DNA from: Streptomyces shenzhenensis
GTDB taxonomy: Bacteria > Actinomycetota > Actinomycetes > Streptomycetales > Streptomycetaceae
DNA length: 64,000 bases
Reading direction: 5' to 3'
Assembly (NCBI RefSeq): GCF_021462265.1
Contig: NZ_JAJONF010000035.1
Location: 1-64,000, forward strand
Below, one piece after another: positions 42,819 through 52,275 of this stretch. The translations under genes and the position numbers were made by a program. Under the pieces are notes generated by a model. It had not been told where the DNA came from. It ran no database searches and saw only the letters and a list, made by a program, of their open reading frames with translations. Position 1 is the stretch's first letter. Each line of letters begins with the position of its first letter.

Positions 42819-44199
42819 CTATCTCGACTGGCTGCGGCGCGAGGGCCGGATCGTGATCGTGGGTGCCTCCCTGGCCGGACTGCGGGGTGCCGAGACGCTG
42901 CGTGCCGAGGGGTTCGGCGGCGAACTCACCATGATCGGCGACGAGCCGTACGAACCCTACGACCGGCCGCCGCTGTCCAAGGCGGTGCTGCTCGGCAGGG
43001 CGGCCCCGCACCACACGGAGCTGCCGCGCCGCCGGGAGATCGACGCGAAGTGGCGGCTCGGTGTCGCGGCCACCGGTCTCGACACCGAGGCCAAGCGGGT
43101 CCGGCTGGCCGACGGCGACGAGGTCGAGTACGACCGGCTGCTGATCGCGACCGGGGTGCGGGCCCGGCCCTGGCCCAGGGAGGACGAGGCCCGGCTGGAG
43201 GGCGTGTTCACGCTGCGCACCCGGGACGACGCGGCCGCGCTGCTGCGCCGGCTGAAGGCCGGGCCGCGCCGGGTGTTCGTGATCGGTGCCGGGTTCACCG
43301 GGTCGGAGATCGCCTCGGCCTGCCGGGAACAGGGGATCGCGGTCACCGTGGCGGAACGCGCGGGCGCGCCGCTGGTGGGCGCCCTCGGCGGGGTGATCGG
43401 AGCGGTCGCGGCCGACATGCACCGCGAGAACGGGGTGGATCTGCGCACCGGGGTCATGGTCACGGCGCTGGAGGGCGATCCGGTCGGGCGGGTACGGGCG
43501 GTCCATCTGTCCGACGAGAGCATCGTCGAGGCGGACGTGGTGATCGTCTCGCTCGGCGCGACCCGCAACACCGACTGGCTCGCCGGTTCCGGTCTGGGCG
43601 CGGGCCCGCGGGGCATCGCCTGCGACGCGGGCTGCCGTGCCTTCGACTTCCGGGGCATCGTCACCGACGACGTCTTCGTCGCCGGCGACGTCGCACGGTC
43701 CCCGCACGCGCTGTTCGGCTACCAGTTCCTGTCCCTGGAGCACTGGGGCAACGCGGTCGCCCAGGCCGAGATCGCCGCGCACAACATGATCAGCCCGAGC
43801 GCCGCACGGAGGCCGCACCTGTGGGTGCCGGCGTTCTGGTCGTCGCAGTTCGGCGTGAACATCAAGTCGGTCGGGGTGCCGCCGATGGGCGAGCAGATCA
43901 TGATCACGCAGGGTTCGCCGGCCGAACGCCGGTTCGTCGGGGTCTACGGCTACCAGGGCCGGACGATCGCCGCGGTGAGCTTCGACAACACCCGGTGGCT
44001 GGAGTTCTACCAGCGGGAGATCGAGAGGGGCGGGCCGTTCCCGGTGGAGTTCCCGACGGTGGACCGCCGTCCCGAGGGGCGGGTGCCGGTCGACGCAGGC
44101 TTCCCGGACCCGGCGCTGCCGACGCACGGCCCCATGGTGACCCTGAGCGGCCACTCGCCGACCGACCAGCAGCTGGTCTTCCACCCCGCCCACCACTGA
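42805..44199 (+). CDS. FAD-dependent ferredoxin reductase
   Basis: A 464-aa NAD(P)H-ferredoxin oxidoreductase. The FAD site IVIVGASLAGLRGAETLR is at about residues 14-31, followed by YDRPPLSK. The NAD(P)H site is VFVIGAGFTGSEIASACREQ, and VFVAGDVARSPH closes FAD binding. The C-terminal 60 residues extend beyond the usual 400-aa length. ATG 42805 lies inside the 3' end of the ferredoxin gene. It passes electrons from NAD(P)H through the ferredoxin to the P450 encoded next. Confidence 0.92.
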   Translation: MPPTDYLDWLRREGRIVIVGASLAGLRGAETLRAEGFGGELTMIGDEPYEPYDRPPLSKAVLLGRAAPHHTELPRRREIDAKWRLGVAATGLDTEAKRVRLADGDEVEYDRLLIATGVRARPWPREDEARLEGVFTLRTRDDAAALLRRLKAGPRRVFVIGAGFTGSEIASACREQGIAVTVAERAGAPLVGALGGVIGAVAADMHRENGVDLRTGVMVTALEGDPVGRVRAVHLSDESIVEADVVIVSLGATRNTDWLAGSGLGAGPRGIACDAGCRAFDFRGIVTDDVFVAGDVARSPHALFGYQFLSLEHWGNAVAQAEIAAHNMISPSAARRPHLWVPAFWSSQFGVNIKSVGVPPMGEQIMITQGSPAERRFVGVYGYQGRTIAAVSFDNTRWLEFYQREIERGGPFPVEFPTVDRRPEGRVPVDAGFPDPALPTHGPMVTLSGHSPTDQQLVFHPAHH

Positions 44200-44233
44200 C
44201 CGCGCCCCGGCCTCGACGCTCCAAGGAACCGTC

Positions 44234-45463
44234 ATGACGCAGACCTCGATGTTGCGCCGGATCACCGACTTCGCGAACCGCGCCGACCCGTACCCGCTGT
44301 ACGAGGAGCTCCGCAGGACGCCGGTGCTGCACGAGGAGGAGGACGGCCCCTACCTCGTCAGCACCTACCACGACATCAAGGCCCTGCTCCATGATCCGCG
44401 GATCAGTTCCGACGCCGCCAACCTGGCCTCGCTCGGGCAGGACGAGTTGTCCGGTCCGGAGGCGACGGGGCTGCCTCCGAGCTTCATCCGGCTCGACCCG
44501 CCGGAGCACGACCGGCTGCGCCGGATCGCCAACAGCTCGTTCGGGCCGCCGCACCGGCCGCACCGGGTCGACAACATGCTGGGGCAGCTGGAGGAGATCG
44601 TCACCGGGCTGATCGACGGTCTCGGGGACGCGCGGGAGATCGACCTGGTCGACCAGTTCGCGTACCCGTTCCCGGTGACCGTCATCTGCCGGCTGCTCGG
44701 CGTGCCGCGCGAGGACGAGCCGCGTTTCCGGTCCTGGGTCGATCCGATCGTCGCCGGTCTGGACCCCGACACGCGTACCGCCGCCGGCGCCGAGAGAGCC
44801 GCACAGGAGGCCCGGCTGCAGCTCGGCATGTACCTGAACGGGCTGGTGGAGCAGCGCGCCAGGGAGACCCGCGACGACATGCTGTCGGACCTGGTGCACA
44901 GTCACGGTCCGGACGGCGCCATGACGACGATGGAGGTGCTCAGCACCTCGGTGCTGCTGCTCATCGCCGGTCACGAGACGACGGTCAACCTCATCACCAA
45001 CGGCATGCTGACGCTGCTGCGGTATCCCGAGATCCTGGAGCGGTTGCGCCACGACCCCGGGCTGTCGGTGCGGATCGTGGAGGAGCTGCTGCGTTACGAG
45101 CCGCCGGTCCAGTTGCTGCCGCAGCGCACCTGCATCGCCGACATCGAGGTGCGCGGGGTGACCATCCCCAAGGGCTCGCGCATCTGGCTGGTGCTGGGCG
45201 CGGGCAACCGGGACCCGCACCGGTTCACCGATCCCGACCGCTTCGACCCGGACCGCCGGGACATCCAGCACCTCGGCTTCGGCAGCGGCATCCACAGCTG
45301 CTTCGGCGCCCCGCTGGCCCGCCTGGAAACCCAGATCGCGCTGTCCGAGCTGGCCCGCCGGCTCGACAGCCCCCGGCTGGTGGCGGACCCGCCGCCGTAC
45401 CGGCAGAACGCGGTGCTGCGCGGTCCGCGTCACCTCGGCATCGCGATCGACGGGGTGAAGTGA
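44234..45463 (+). CDS. Cytochrome P450
   Basis: A 409-aa soluble bacterial P450. The I-helix oxygen motif is AGHETTVN, the K-helix ExxR is in EELLRYEPPV, and the heme ligand is C356 in GFGSGIHSCFGAPLAR. The SFGPPHRPHR region lies near the usual F-G entry. Substrate unknown; sequence style is that of the CYP105/CYP107 clan. The operon with its own [3Fe-4S] ferredoxin and reductase gives a complete three-component monooxygenase. Confidence 0.94.
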   Translation: MTQTSMLRRITDFANRADPYPLYEELRRTPVLHEEEDGPYLVSTYHDIKALLHDPRISSDAANLASLGQDELSGPEATGLPPSFIRLDPPEHDRLRRIANSSFGPPHRPHRVDNMLGQLEEIVTGLIDGLGDAREIDLVDQFAYPFPVTVICRLLGVPREDEPRFRSWVDPIVAGLDPDTRTAAGAERAAQEARLQLGMYLNGLVEQRARETRDDMLSDLVHSHGPDGAMTTMEVLSTSVLLLIAGHETTVNLITNGMLTLLRYPEILERLRHDPGLSVRIVEELLRYEPPVQLLPQRTCIADIEVRGVTIPKGSRIWLVLGAGNRDPHRFTDPDRFDPDRRDIQHLGFGSGIHSCFGAPLARLETQIALSELARRLDSPRLVADPPPYRQNAVLRGPRHLGIAIDGVK

Positions 45464-45481
45464 CAGAGAAGTGACAGGCCG

Positions 45482-45997
45482 TCAGGAGGCGAGTCTGCGC
45501 AACTGCACGAGGCCCAGCCAGGTTTCCGGTCCGGGTCTGGTGTAGGCGGCGCGCACCGCGTAGGTGCCGGGCTCCAGCGGCACACGCAGATGGTCTCCGC
45601 CCCCGGCCTCGCCGCCCGGCCAGGCGGAGTCGAACAGGACGACGGGGCCCGGCACCCGCCAGCGGATCTCGTTCTCCCACACGGCGCCGTCGAGGGCGGC
45701 GGGCACCTGTGCGAGGAGTTCCTCTTCCGAGCCCGCGGCCGACCACCGGACGAAGGTGCCGTGGTCCGGCAGGAAGGACGTCGAGGCGGGTTCGTCGCCG
45801 AGGACCAGAGCGGTGCTGTCCCCGACCGGAAGCAGTCCGATGTAGCCGTCGACCTCGCAGGCCCGGTCATAGTCGGTGGCCAGTTCCTCGCTGTCGGCGC
45901 CGGCCCAGAACGCCAGGACCGTCTCCGGGACCGCGACGAGCGGGCCGCCGCCCGACTCCACCCACTCCACCGCGCCGGGATCCGCATATCGAGTCAT
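45482..45997 (-). CDS. Imm21-family immunity protein
   Basis: The 171-aa product begins MTRYADPGAVEWVESGGGPL and holds DYDRACEVDGYIGLLPVGDS, ALVLGDEPASTSFLPDHGTF and a final ETWLGLVQL, all of which I recognise from the immunity protein 21 family of polymorphic toxin systems. No toxin gene lies beside it: the neighbours are the P450 operon and a rhodanese gene. It may be an orphan immunity gene that protects against a toxin of related strains. Confidence 0.75.
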   Translation of the reverse strand: MTRYADPGAVEWVESGGGPLVAVPETVLAFWAGADSEELATDYDRACEVDGYIGLLPVGDSTALVLGDEPASTSFLPDHGTFVRWSAAGSEEELLAQVPAALDGAVWENEIRWRVPGPVVLFDSAWPGGEAGGGDHLRVPLEPGTYAVRAAYTRPGPETWLGLVQLRRLAS

Positions 45998-46044
45998 GGG
46001 GCGAACTTACACGTACGGCGACGGCACAGGTTCGCCTCCGGGAA

Positions 46045-46521
46045 TCAGCAACCGCAGTCGCCGCCCTCGCGGGGTGCGGTCAGCGGGTCCGGCGCCCGGC
46101 GCTCACGCCCCCGCCAGGTCTCGAACTCGAAGCCCTCACGCGCCCAGTACTCGAATCCGCCGAGCATCTCCTTGACCCGGTAGCCGAGTTCGGCCAGTGC
46201 GAGGGCGGCACGGGTCGCACCGTTGCAGCCGGGACCCCAGCAGTACGTCACCACGGGTACGGTCCGGTCGAGCAGTTCGGCCGCCTGCTCGGGGATCAGC
46301 GCGGTGGGCAGGTGGACGGCGCCCGGTACGTGGCCCTGGTCCCAGGCTTCGGTGGAGCGGGAGTCGAGGACGACGAAACCCGGGTCGCCGTCGGTGGCCA
46401 GGGCGGCGGCCACGTCGGAGACGTCGGCGTGGAAGGCGAGGCTCGCCCGGAAGTGGGCGGCGGCCTCGGCGGGGGTGGCGGGGGCGACGCGCAGGACGGG
46501 GTTGGCGGTGCCGGCAGTCAT
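46045..46521 (-). CDS. Rhodanese-domain protein
   Basis: A 158-aa single-domain sulfurtransferase: FVVLDSRSTEAWDQGHVPGA, then the active loop VTYCWGPGCNGATRAALALA (catalytic Cys about residue 93), and the CDC25-like MLGGFEYWAREGF. The extra Cys in the loop and a C-terminal CGC are unusual. It would move sulfane sulfur to cyanide or a protein acceptor. Divergent from an Lrp gene that is the obvious regulator. Confidence 0.88.
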   Translation of the reverse strand: MTAGTANPVLRVAPATPAEAAAHFRASLAFHADVSDVAAALATDGDPGFVVLDSRSTEAWDQGHVPGAVHLPTALIPEQAAELLDRTVPVVTYCWGPGCNGATRAALALAELGYRVKEMLGGFEYWAREGFEFETWRGRERRAPDPLTAPREGGDCGC

Positions 46522-46654
46522 GTGGGGCCTTTCGTTCGCCGCGGGTGGGGCGGATCTCCGTGCCCGGAAATCTACGGCCGGTGATCCCCTTGCTGAAGGC
46601 GTGATCCCCGGCCCTGTGCTTGTCCGGCCGGGGATTCCCTGTTATCCATCCCCC

Positions 46655-47128
46655 ATGACCGAGTTTTCCCCGGACGCCACCGATCTCCGCATCCTCGACG
46701 TCCTCCAGCGCGAGGGCCGGGCCAGCTTCGCCGAACTGGCCCGGGCCGTGGCGATGTCGCCGAGCGCGGTGACCGAGCGGGTGCGCCGGCTCGAGGAGGC
46801 GGGCGTGATCCAGGGGTACGCGGCGGTGGTGGACCCGGAACGCCTCGGCCTGCCGATCCTCGCGTTCGTCCGGCTGCGTTACCCGAACGGCAACTACAAG
46901 CCCTTCCACGACCTGGTCGCCGCCACGCCCGAGATCCTGGAGGCGCACCACGTCACGGGCGACGACTGCTTCGTCATCAAGGTCACCGCCCGCTCGATGC
47001 GCCACCTGGAGGAGGTCTCCGGGAGGATCGGCGCCCTGGGTTCGGTCACGACGAGCGTCGTCTACTCCTCGCCGCTGCCCCGACGGGCCGTCGGCACCGG
47101 GATGCGCCAGGGCTTGTTATCGCAATAG
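46655..47128 (+). CDS. Lrp/AsnC-family regulator with a late TTA codon
   Basis: The 157-aa product has the winged helix (LRILDVLQREGRASFAELAR, VAMSPSAVTERVRRLEEAGV) and the RAM domain with HHVTGDDCFVIKVTARSM. The third-last codon is TTA, which in streptomycetes requires bldA tRNA. The ATG is preceded by GTTATCC and a run of C with no ribosome site, so a leaderless start is likely. Divergent rhodanese gene suggests control by a sulfur amino acid. Confidence 0.88.
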   Translation: MTEFSPDATDLRILDVLQREGRASFAELARAVAMSPSAVTERVRRLEEAGVIQGYAAVVDPERLGLPILAFVRLRYPNGNYKPFHDLVAATPEILEAHHVTGDDCFVIKVTARSMRHLEEVSGRIGALGSVTTSVVYSSPLPRRAVGTGMRQGLLSQ

Positions 47129-47131
47129 GCC

Positions 47132-50122
47132 TTAGACCCCGCGCAGCCGCAACGCCGAGCCCGATCTCCCCTTCACCACTTCCAGTTGGGCGTGGATGCG
47201 GCGGCGCAGGTCGGGGACGTGGCTGACGATGCCGACGCTGCGGTCGCGTTCGCGGAGGGAGTCGAGGACGTCGAGGACCTCGTCCAGGGTCTGGTCGTCG
47301 AGGCTGCCGAAGCCCTCGTCGATGAAGAGGGTGTCGAGGCGGACGCCGCCCGCCTCGTCGGTGACGACGTCCGCGAGGCCGAGGGCGAGCGCGAGGGAGG
47401 CGAAGAAGGTCTCGCCGCCGGAGAGGGTGGCGGTGTCCCGCTCGCGTCCGGTCCAGGCGTCGACGACGTGCAGGCCGAGGCCGCTGCGGCCGCGTCCGGT
47501 GCGGTCGTCGGAGTGGACCAGGGTGTAACGGCCGGACGACATGCGCCGCAGGCGTACCGTCGCGGCGGCGGCGACCTGTTCCAGGCGGGCGGCCAGGACG
47601 TACGACTCCAGCCGCATCCTGCGCTCGTTGTCGGCGGAGGTGCCGGCGGTGAGCCCGGCCAGCCGGGCCACCCGCTCGTACTCCTCACGCAGCGGGGTCA
47701 GCCGGCGTACGCCCGCGGTGGCCCGGGCCGACAGCCGGTCGAGTTCGGCGCAGCAGCGGGCGGCCCGGTCGCGGGCTGAGGCGGCGTCGCGCAGCCGCTG
47801 GGCGGCCAGGGCGGCGGTGCGCTCCGCAGCGTCGAGGTCGGCGGGCGGCTGCTGGGCGGCGGCCGCGGTGTCGGCCTCCGCCAGTACGGCACGCGCCGCG
47901 GCCTCCTCGGACTGCCACTCGTCCAGGCGCCGTTGGAGTTCGCGGTGGGCGGTGTCGTCGAGCAGGGCGGCGGCCGCGGCCTGCGGGGTGTCGAAACCGG
48001 CCCGGTAGGCGGCGTCGGCGAGCCGGGCGTCGGTGTCCTTCAGATGCCGGGCGGCATCCTCGGCGGCGCGCGCGGTGTCGGCGGCGTCGGTGAGCAGGGC
48101 CACCTGCCGCTCCAGCTCCGCGGCCCGCGCGGACACGCTGGCGGCGCTCCCCCGGGCCTGGGCCAACTCCGCTTCCAGCGAGGCCTGTTCCGCGTCCAGG
48201 CCGTCGCGGCGGGTGAGCCGTGCGGCGGCCCGGACCTCGGCCTGCTGCCGCTCGGCCAGCCGCCGTTCGCGCTCCTGCTCGGCGAGCCGCAACTCCTCGT
48301 GCGCCGCGTGCAGAGCGGAACCGGCCCGCCGGGCGTGGCCGTACTCCCGCTCCAGCTCGTCGGCCTGGGAGGCCAGTTGTGCGGTCGGCAGGTCGCCGGC
48401 CTCGGCGGTGGCGGCGGCCAGTGCCTCGCGTACGGTGCCCAGCCGCCGTTCGTCGCGGGTGCGCTCCGCCTCGGCGCGTTGCAGGGCGGCGAGCGCGTGC
48501 TCCTCGGCCTCGCGGTCGACGTGGCCCGCGAACTTCTCGGCCGGCGCCGGGTGTTCGGTGGCGCCGCAGACCGCGCACGGCTGCCCCTCGGTGAGCTCCG
48601 CGGCCAGCTCGGCGGCGATGCCGTTCAGCCGCTGTTCCTTGAGGTCGAGCCAGTGCGTGCGCGCCTCGACGGCCCGCTCCGCGGCGGCGAGGGCCGTGCG
48701 CTGGGCGTCGTCGGCGTCCCGGCCCAGCTCGTCCCGCAACCGCGCCGCCTCCAGCCGCCGGCGGGCGGGCTCACGCTGTACGGCGAGCTGCTCGGCCCGG
48801 GTCGCGGCCTCCTGTGCGGAGTCGACACGGGACTGCAGCCCGGCACGCGTGGCGTCCCAGTCGGCGAGCCAGCTCCCGGCCTCGCGCCGGACGTCCTCGT
48901 CGTCGCGTTCCTGCCGGTCAAGACGGTCGCGCTCGTCGACCACGGCGGCGAGCCGTCGCTCGGCCCGGCGCGCGGACTCCAGCCCGCCCAGTTCCTCGGC
49001 GGCCCGCCGGGCGGCGGAGGCGAGCCCTGCCGCACCGGCTCCCGCGAGGCTCTCCGGCAGCAGCGCGCGGGCGCGCGTCTCGGCGGCGGCCGCCGCACGG
49101 TGCCCCGCCTCGGCGGCCTCCCGCAGCTCCAGCGCCGGCGCCACCGCCTCCGCCTTCCGTGCCCGATCCATCCGCGCCTGCGCCGCCCGGTGGTCCCCGG
49201 CCCGCTCCTCCAGCCGTACGGCCCGCTGCCGCGCCTGGGCGAACCGCGCCTGCAGCCGCGCCAGTTCGCGTGCGCCGGCCAGCGCTCGGTCGGCCGCGAA
49301 CTGGGCCGACTCGGCGGCGGTGAGCCGGCAGTGGGCGACGGTGAGGCGCTCCCGTGCGGTGCTGCGGGCCACGGCCGCGGCCGCGAGGACGGCCGCGGCC
49401 AGGCCGGGCTCGCCCGGGTCCAGGGCCGGCAGTTCCATCGCGTCGCCGGCTTCCTGCTGCATGCGGTGCGCGTCGGACAGCAGCGCCGAGTCGCCGTCAC
49501 GGACCTGGGCCTCGGTCGTCCTGCGGCGCTCGGCGAGACGCTTCTCGACGTCGGCGAAGCGCTGGGTGTCGAAGAGCCGGCCGAGCAGCTGGCCGCGCGC
49601 GCCTGCGTCGGCGCGCAGGAACCGGGCGAAGTCGCCCTGGGGCAACAGCACGACCTGGCAGAACTGCTCACGGCTCATGCCGAGGAGCTGGGTGACCTCC
49701 TCGCCGATCTCCTGGTGGGAGCGGCTGAGGTCCTTCCAGGCGCCGGACGGCGCGTCGTACTCGCGCAGCCAGCTCTGGGCCTTGTCCAGGGTGGTGCCCG
49801 CGCCGCGCTTCTTGGGGCGCTCCCAGGGGGGCTGCCGGGTGATCTCCAGCCGGCGCCCGGCGACGGTGAGTTCGAGGCGGACCTCGGTGCGGCTGGCGGG
49901 GTCGGCGTGGTCGCTGCGCAGGGTGAGGCCCTGGCCGCTCTGGCGGGCGCCGGGGACGGCTCCGTAGAGGGCGTAGCAGACGGCGTCCAGGACGGAGGTC
50001 TTGCCCGCGCCGGTCGGGCCGTGCAGGAGGAAGAGCCCGGCGGCGGAGAGCGCGTCGAAGTCGACGCTCTGGGAGCCGCCGAAGGGGCCGAAGGCGGTGA
50101 CGTCGAGCCGGTGGAGCCTCAT
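47132..50122 (-). CDS. sbcC: SbcC, SMC-like DNA double-strand-break repair ATPase
   Basis: A 996-aa member of the Rad50/SbcC family. Walker A GPTGAGKTS lies near the start and LSGGETFFASLALALGLAD plus LFIDEGFGSLD near the end, separated by two long coiled coils. The zinc hook is CAVCGATEHP at about residue 515. With SbcD it opens hairpins and trims DNA ends. ATG 50122 is chosen because MRLHRLDVTAFGPF is the usual start; it lies 82 bases after sbcD on the same strand. Confidence 0.93.
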   Translation of the reverse strand: MRLHRLDVTAFGPFGGSQSVDFDALSAAGLFLLHGPTGAGKTSVLDAVCYALYGAVPGARQSGQGLTLRSDHADPASRTEVRLELTVAGRRLEITRQPPWERPKKRGAGTTLDKAQSWLREYDAPSGAWKDLSRSHQEIGEEVTQLLGMSREQFCQVVLLPQGDFARFLRADAGARGQLLGRLFDTQRFADVEKRLAERRRTTEAQVRDGDSALLSDAHRMQQEAGDAMELPALDPGEPGLAAAVLAAAAVARSTARERLTVAHCRLTAAESAQFAADRALAGARELARLQARFAQARQRAVRLEERAGDHRAAQARMDRARKAEAVAPALELREAAEAGHRAAAAAETRARALLPESLAGAGAAGLASAARRAAEELGGLESARRAERRLAAVVDERDRLDRQERDDEDVRREAGSWLADWDATRAGLQSRVDSAQEAATRAEQLAVQREPARRRLEAARLRDELGRDADDAQRTALAAAERAVEARTHWLDLKEQRLNGIAAELAAELTEGQPCAVCGATEHPAPAEKFAGHVDREAEEHALAALQRAEAERTRDERRLGTVREALAAATAEAGDLPTAQLASQADELEREYGHARRAGSALHAAHEELRLAEQERERRLAERQQAEVRAAARLTRRDGLDAEQASLEAELAQARGSAASVSARAAELERQVALLTDAADTARAAEDAARHLKDTDARLADAAYRAGFDTPQAAAAALLDDTAHRELQRRLDEWQSEEAAARAVLAEADTAAAAQQPPADLDAAERTAALAAQRLRDAASARDRAARCCAELDRLSARATAGVRRLTPLREEYERVARLAGLTAGTSADNERRMRLESYVLAARLEQVAAAATVRLRRMSSGRYTLVHSDDRTGRGRSGLGLHVVDAWTGRERDTATLSGGETFFASLALALGLADVVTDEAGGVRLDTLFIDEGFGSLDDQTLDEVLDVLDSLRERDRSVGIVSHVPDLRRRIHAQLEVVKGRSGSALRLRGV

Positions 50123-50204
50123 GCGGCCACCTCCGTGCGGCGGCACCGGTGCGGCTGCGGACACGGGTGCGCTGGCCCTGGGGCGCGCACGCGGTCATGG
50201 CCGG

Positions 50205-51368
50205 TCACCGGGCCACCTCGCGTACCACGCCGTCCGCGCGCACCGCGTCGAACGCCTCGCCGAGGACGGCCAGTTCGCGTTCGTCGGGGCCCGCACCGCG
50301 CACATGGACCACGAAGTCCTCGGCGATCTGCCGGTCGGTGCGGCCGGCCAGGCGGCGGGCGTAGGAGACGTCCGGGTCGTCCGGGGCCCGGTCGGGGGCG
50401 AAGACCAGGCTGAGGGTGTGCGGGAACCGGCCGGTGAGGCGGGCCATGGGGTCGGCGGGACGGACCGGATCGGTGAGGGTGGCCTCGACCCAGGCGTCCT
50501 CGTGGGGGGCGAGGGCGGGATCGGCGAGGAGGTCGTCCAGGGTGCCGCGGAGGCGGGCCAGCGGGCGCGGCACCGGGCAGTCGAGGCGCTCGGCGGTGAC
50601 CGCGCCGTCGGCCGCGAGGTCGACGAGCCACATGCTCTTGCGGTGACCGGCCTCGGAGAAGGAGTACGCCAGCGGGGAGCCCGAGTAGCGGACGCGGTCG
50701 GTGAGGGTCTGGCAGCCGTGCAGGTGGCCGAGGGCCACGTAGTCGACGCCGTCGAAGACGCCGGCGGGGACGGCGGCCACCCCGCCGACGGTGATGTCCC
50801 GTTCGCTGTCGCTGGGCTCGCCGCCGGTGACGAAGGCGTGGGCGAGGACGACGGAGCGGGTGCCGGGGCCGCGGGCGGCGAGGTCGGCGCGGACCCGGTC
50901 CATGGCGGCGGCCAGCACCGTCTCGTGCCCGGCCCGGTCGACCGCGAACTCGTCCTTCACCAGGGCGGGTTCGAGATACGGCAGACCGTAGAACGCGACG
51001 TCCCCGAAGGCGTCGGAGAGCACCACCGGGGTGCCGCAGGCCGACGGCTCGGTGCGCAAATGAATACCGGCCCGGTCGATGAGACCGGCGCCGACGCCGA
51101 GGCGGCGGGCGGAGTCGTGGTTGCCGGAGATCATCACGGTGGGCACGCCGAGACCGGCGAGCCGGTGCAGGGCGTCGTCGAAGAGCTCCACCGCGGCGAG
51201 CGGCGGCACCGCGCGGTCGTACACGTCTCCCGCCACCACCACGGCGTCGACGGCGTGCTCGCGCACGGTCGCCACGAGGTGGTCGATGTACCCGGCCTGG
51301 GCGCCGAGCATGTTCACGCGGTGGAACGACCGGCCCAGATGCCAGTCCGAAGTGTGCAGGATTCTCAC
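50205..51368 (-). CDS. sbcD: SbcD nuclease subunit
   Basis: A 387-aa Mre11-like metallophosphoesterase nuclease with the five metal motifs: HTSDWHLG, AGDVYDRA, SGNHDSARR, VLAHAFV and LGHLHGCQ. It forms a complex with SbcC, encoded directly downstream. GTG at 51368 is chosen because VRILHTSDWHLGR is the family start. Confidence 0.93.
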   Translation of the reverse strand: MRILHTSDWHLGRSFHRVNMLGAQAGYIDHLVATVREHAVDAVVVAGDVYDRAVPPLAAVELFDDALHRLAGLGVPTVMISGNHDSARRLGVGAGLIDRAGIHLRTEPSACGTPVVLSDAFGDVAFYGLPYLEPALVKDEFAVDRAGHETVLAAAMDRVRADLAARGPGTRSVVLAHAFVTGGEPSDSERDITVGGVAAVPAGVFDGVDYVALGHLHGCQTLTDRVRYSGSPLAYSFSEAGHRKSMWLVDLAADGAVTAERLDCPVPRPLARLRGTLDDLLADPALAPHEDAWVEATLTDPVRPADPMARLTGRFPHTLSLVFAPDRAPDDPDVSYARRLAGRTDRQIAEDFVVHVRGAGPDERELAVLGEAFDAVRADGVVREVAR

Positions 51369-51845
51369 GAAACCACCCTGACCCGCACGCTTACCCCTAT
51401 TGCACCTGTTCGGCCCGCACAAACCCGCACGGGTGCTCCCCCGTGCACGCCTGCCACGCTAACGCATGTCACCCCCTGGTCCACCACTCGCCTCAGATCA
51501 CCCGGCATCGGGAAGCGAAGCGCACGGGCCCGCGCCGTCCCGCACACCGCGGACCTCGGAGGGGGCCCGGGCGGTCGCCGTCACGGCCGCCGACTCGCTC
51601 GCCCTGCGCGGGCTGGAAGGTGCCCGGGCAGGGTGCGGCGGCACCGGTGCCCCTGTTCAACTTCGCTAACTCTCGCACCGGTTTTCGTCGCTCGGACGAA
51701 CCAATGGCGCAGCCGTTCGGTCATCATGCGTCAGACACAGAGACGCCGTCCCGGCGCCGCTCCCACCGGCCTACGGTCCGTGCATCGGACGGGAACGCCG
51801 AGAGCCGGTCCCGTCGCAACCGACATCCGAAGGGGAGGCGCCGTC
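51369..51845. other. 477-bp gap before the roadblock gene
   Basis: No gene is supported. TTCGTC-GCTCG-GACGAA (51684-51700) is a perfect 6-base dyad within an A+T-richer stretch (51655-51725) that probably holds the promoter of the roadblock gene. Confidence 0.4.
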
Positions 51846-52220
51846 ATGGCGAGCGTGGAAGTGTCGATGAAGGAAATGATGACCTCGATCGAGGGGGCCC
51901 TGGGAGCCGCGGTCGTCGACTACACCAGCGGCATGGCACTGGGAACCCTGGGCGGGGGCAAGGACCTCGATCTGACCATCGCCGCGGCCGGGAACACCGA
52001 CGTCATCCGGGCCAAGGTGCGCACGATGGAACAACTGGGCCTCAAGAGCCGGATCGAGGACATCCTCATCACCCTCGAACGGCAGTACCACCTCATCCGC
52101 CTGATCACCGGCCGCAGCGGGAACGGGCTGTTCCTCTATCTGGTTCTCGACAAGGAGCGCTCGAATCTCGCCATGGCCCGCCACCAGCTCAAGCGGGTCG
52201 AGGAACAGCTTGAGGTCTAG
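51846..52220 (+). CDS. Roadblock/LC7-like protein
   Basis: A 124-aa protein with the roadblock/LC7 pattern: SMKEMMTSIEGALGAAVVDY, SGMALGTLGG, then TLERQYHLIRLITGRSGNGL and LVLDKERSNLAMARHQLKRV. Streptomycetes carry many such proteins, often paired with small GTPases in conservon operons; here no GTPase or histidine kinase is next to it. It may serve as an orphan partner. ATG 51846 has GGGGAGG upstream. Confidence 0.8.
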   Translation: MASVEVSMKEMMTSIEGALGAAVVDYTSGMALGTLGGGKDLDLTIAAAGNTDVIRAKVRTMEQLGLKSRIEDILITLERQYHLIRLITGRSGNGLFLYLVLDKERSNLAMARHQLKRVEEQLEV

Positions 52221-52263
52221 CGGCGATCCGGCGTCCGGGGTTTTGTGCGCCCACGATGTGAAA

Positions 52264-52275
52264 ACTTCTTCAAGT
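52264..52275. promoter_or_regulatory. Small palindrome before the ArsR gene
   Basis: ACTT-CTTC-AAGT lies in an A+T-rich patch about 150 bases before the ArsR start and resembles the short dyads used by ArsR-type repressors. Weak evidence on its own. Confidence 0.3.

Noticed and set aside
47933..50413. An 826-codon open frame on the plus strand
   Set aside because: Antisense of sbcC, whose motifs (Walker A, zinc hook, signature) are all in the minus frame.
50001..51845. A long plus-strand extension of the roadblock gene
   Set aside because: It is antisense of sbcD and sbcC; the roadblock domain begins at ATG 51846 with its own ribosome site.
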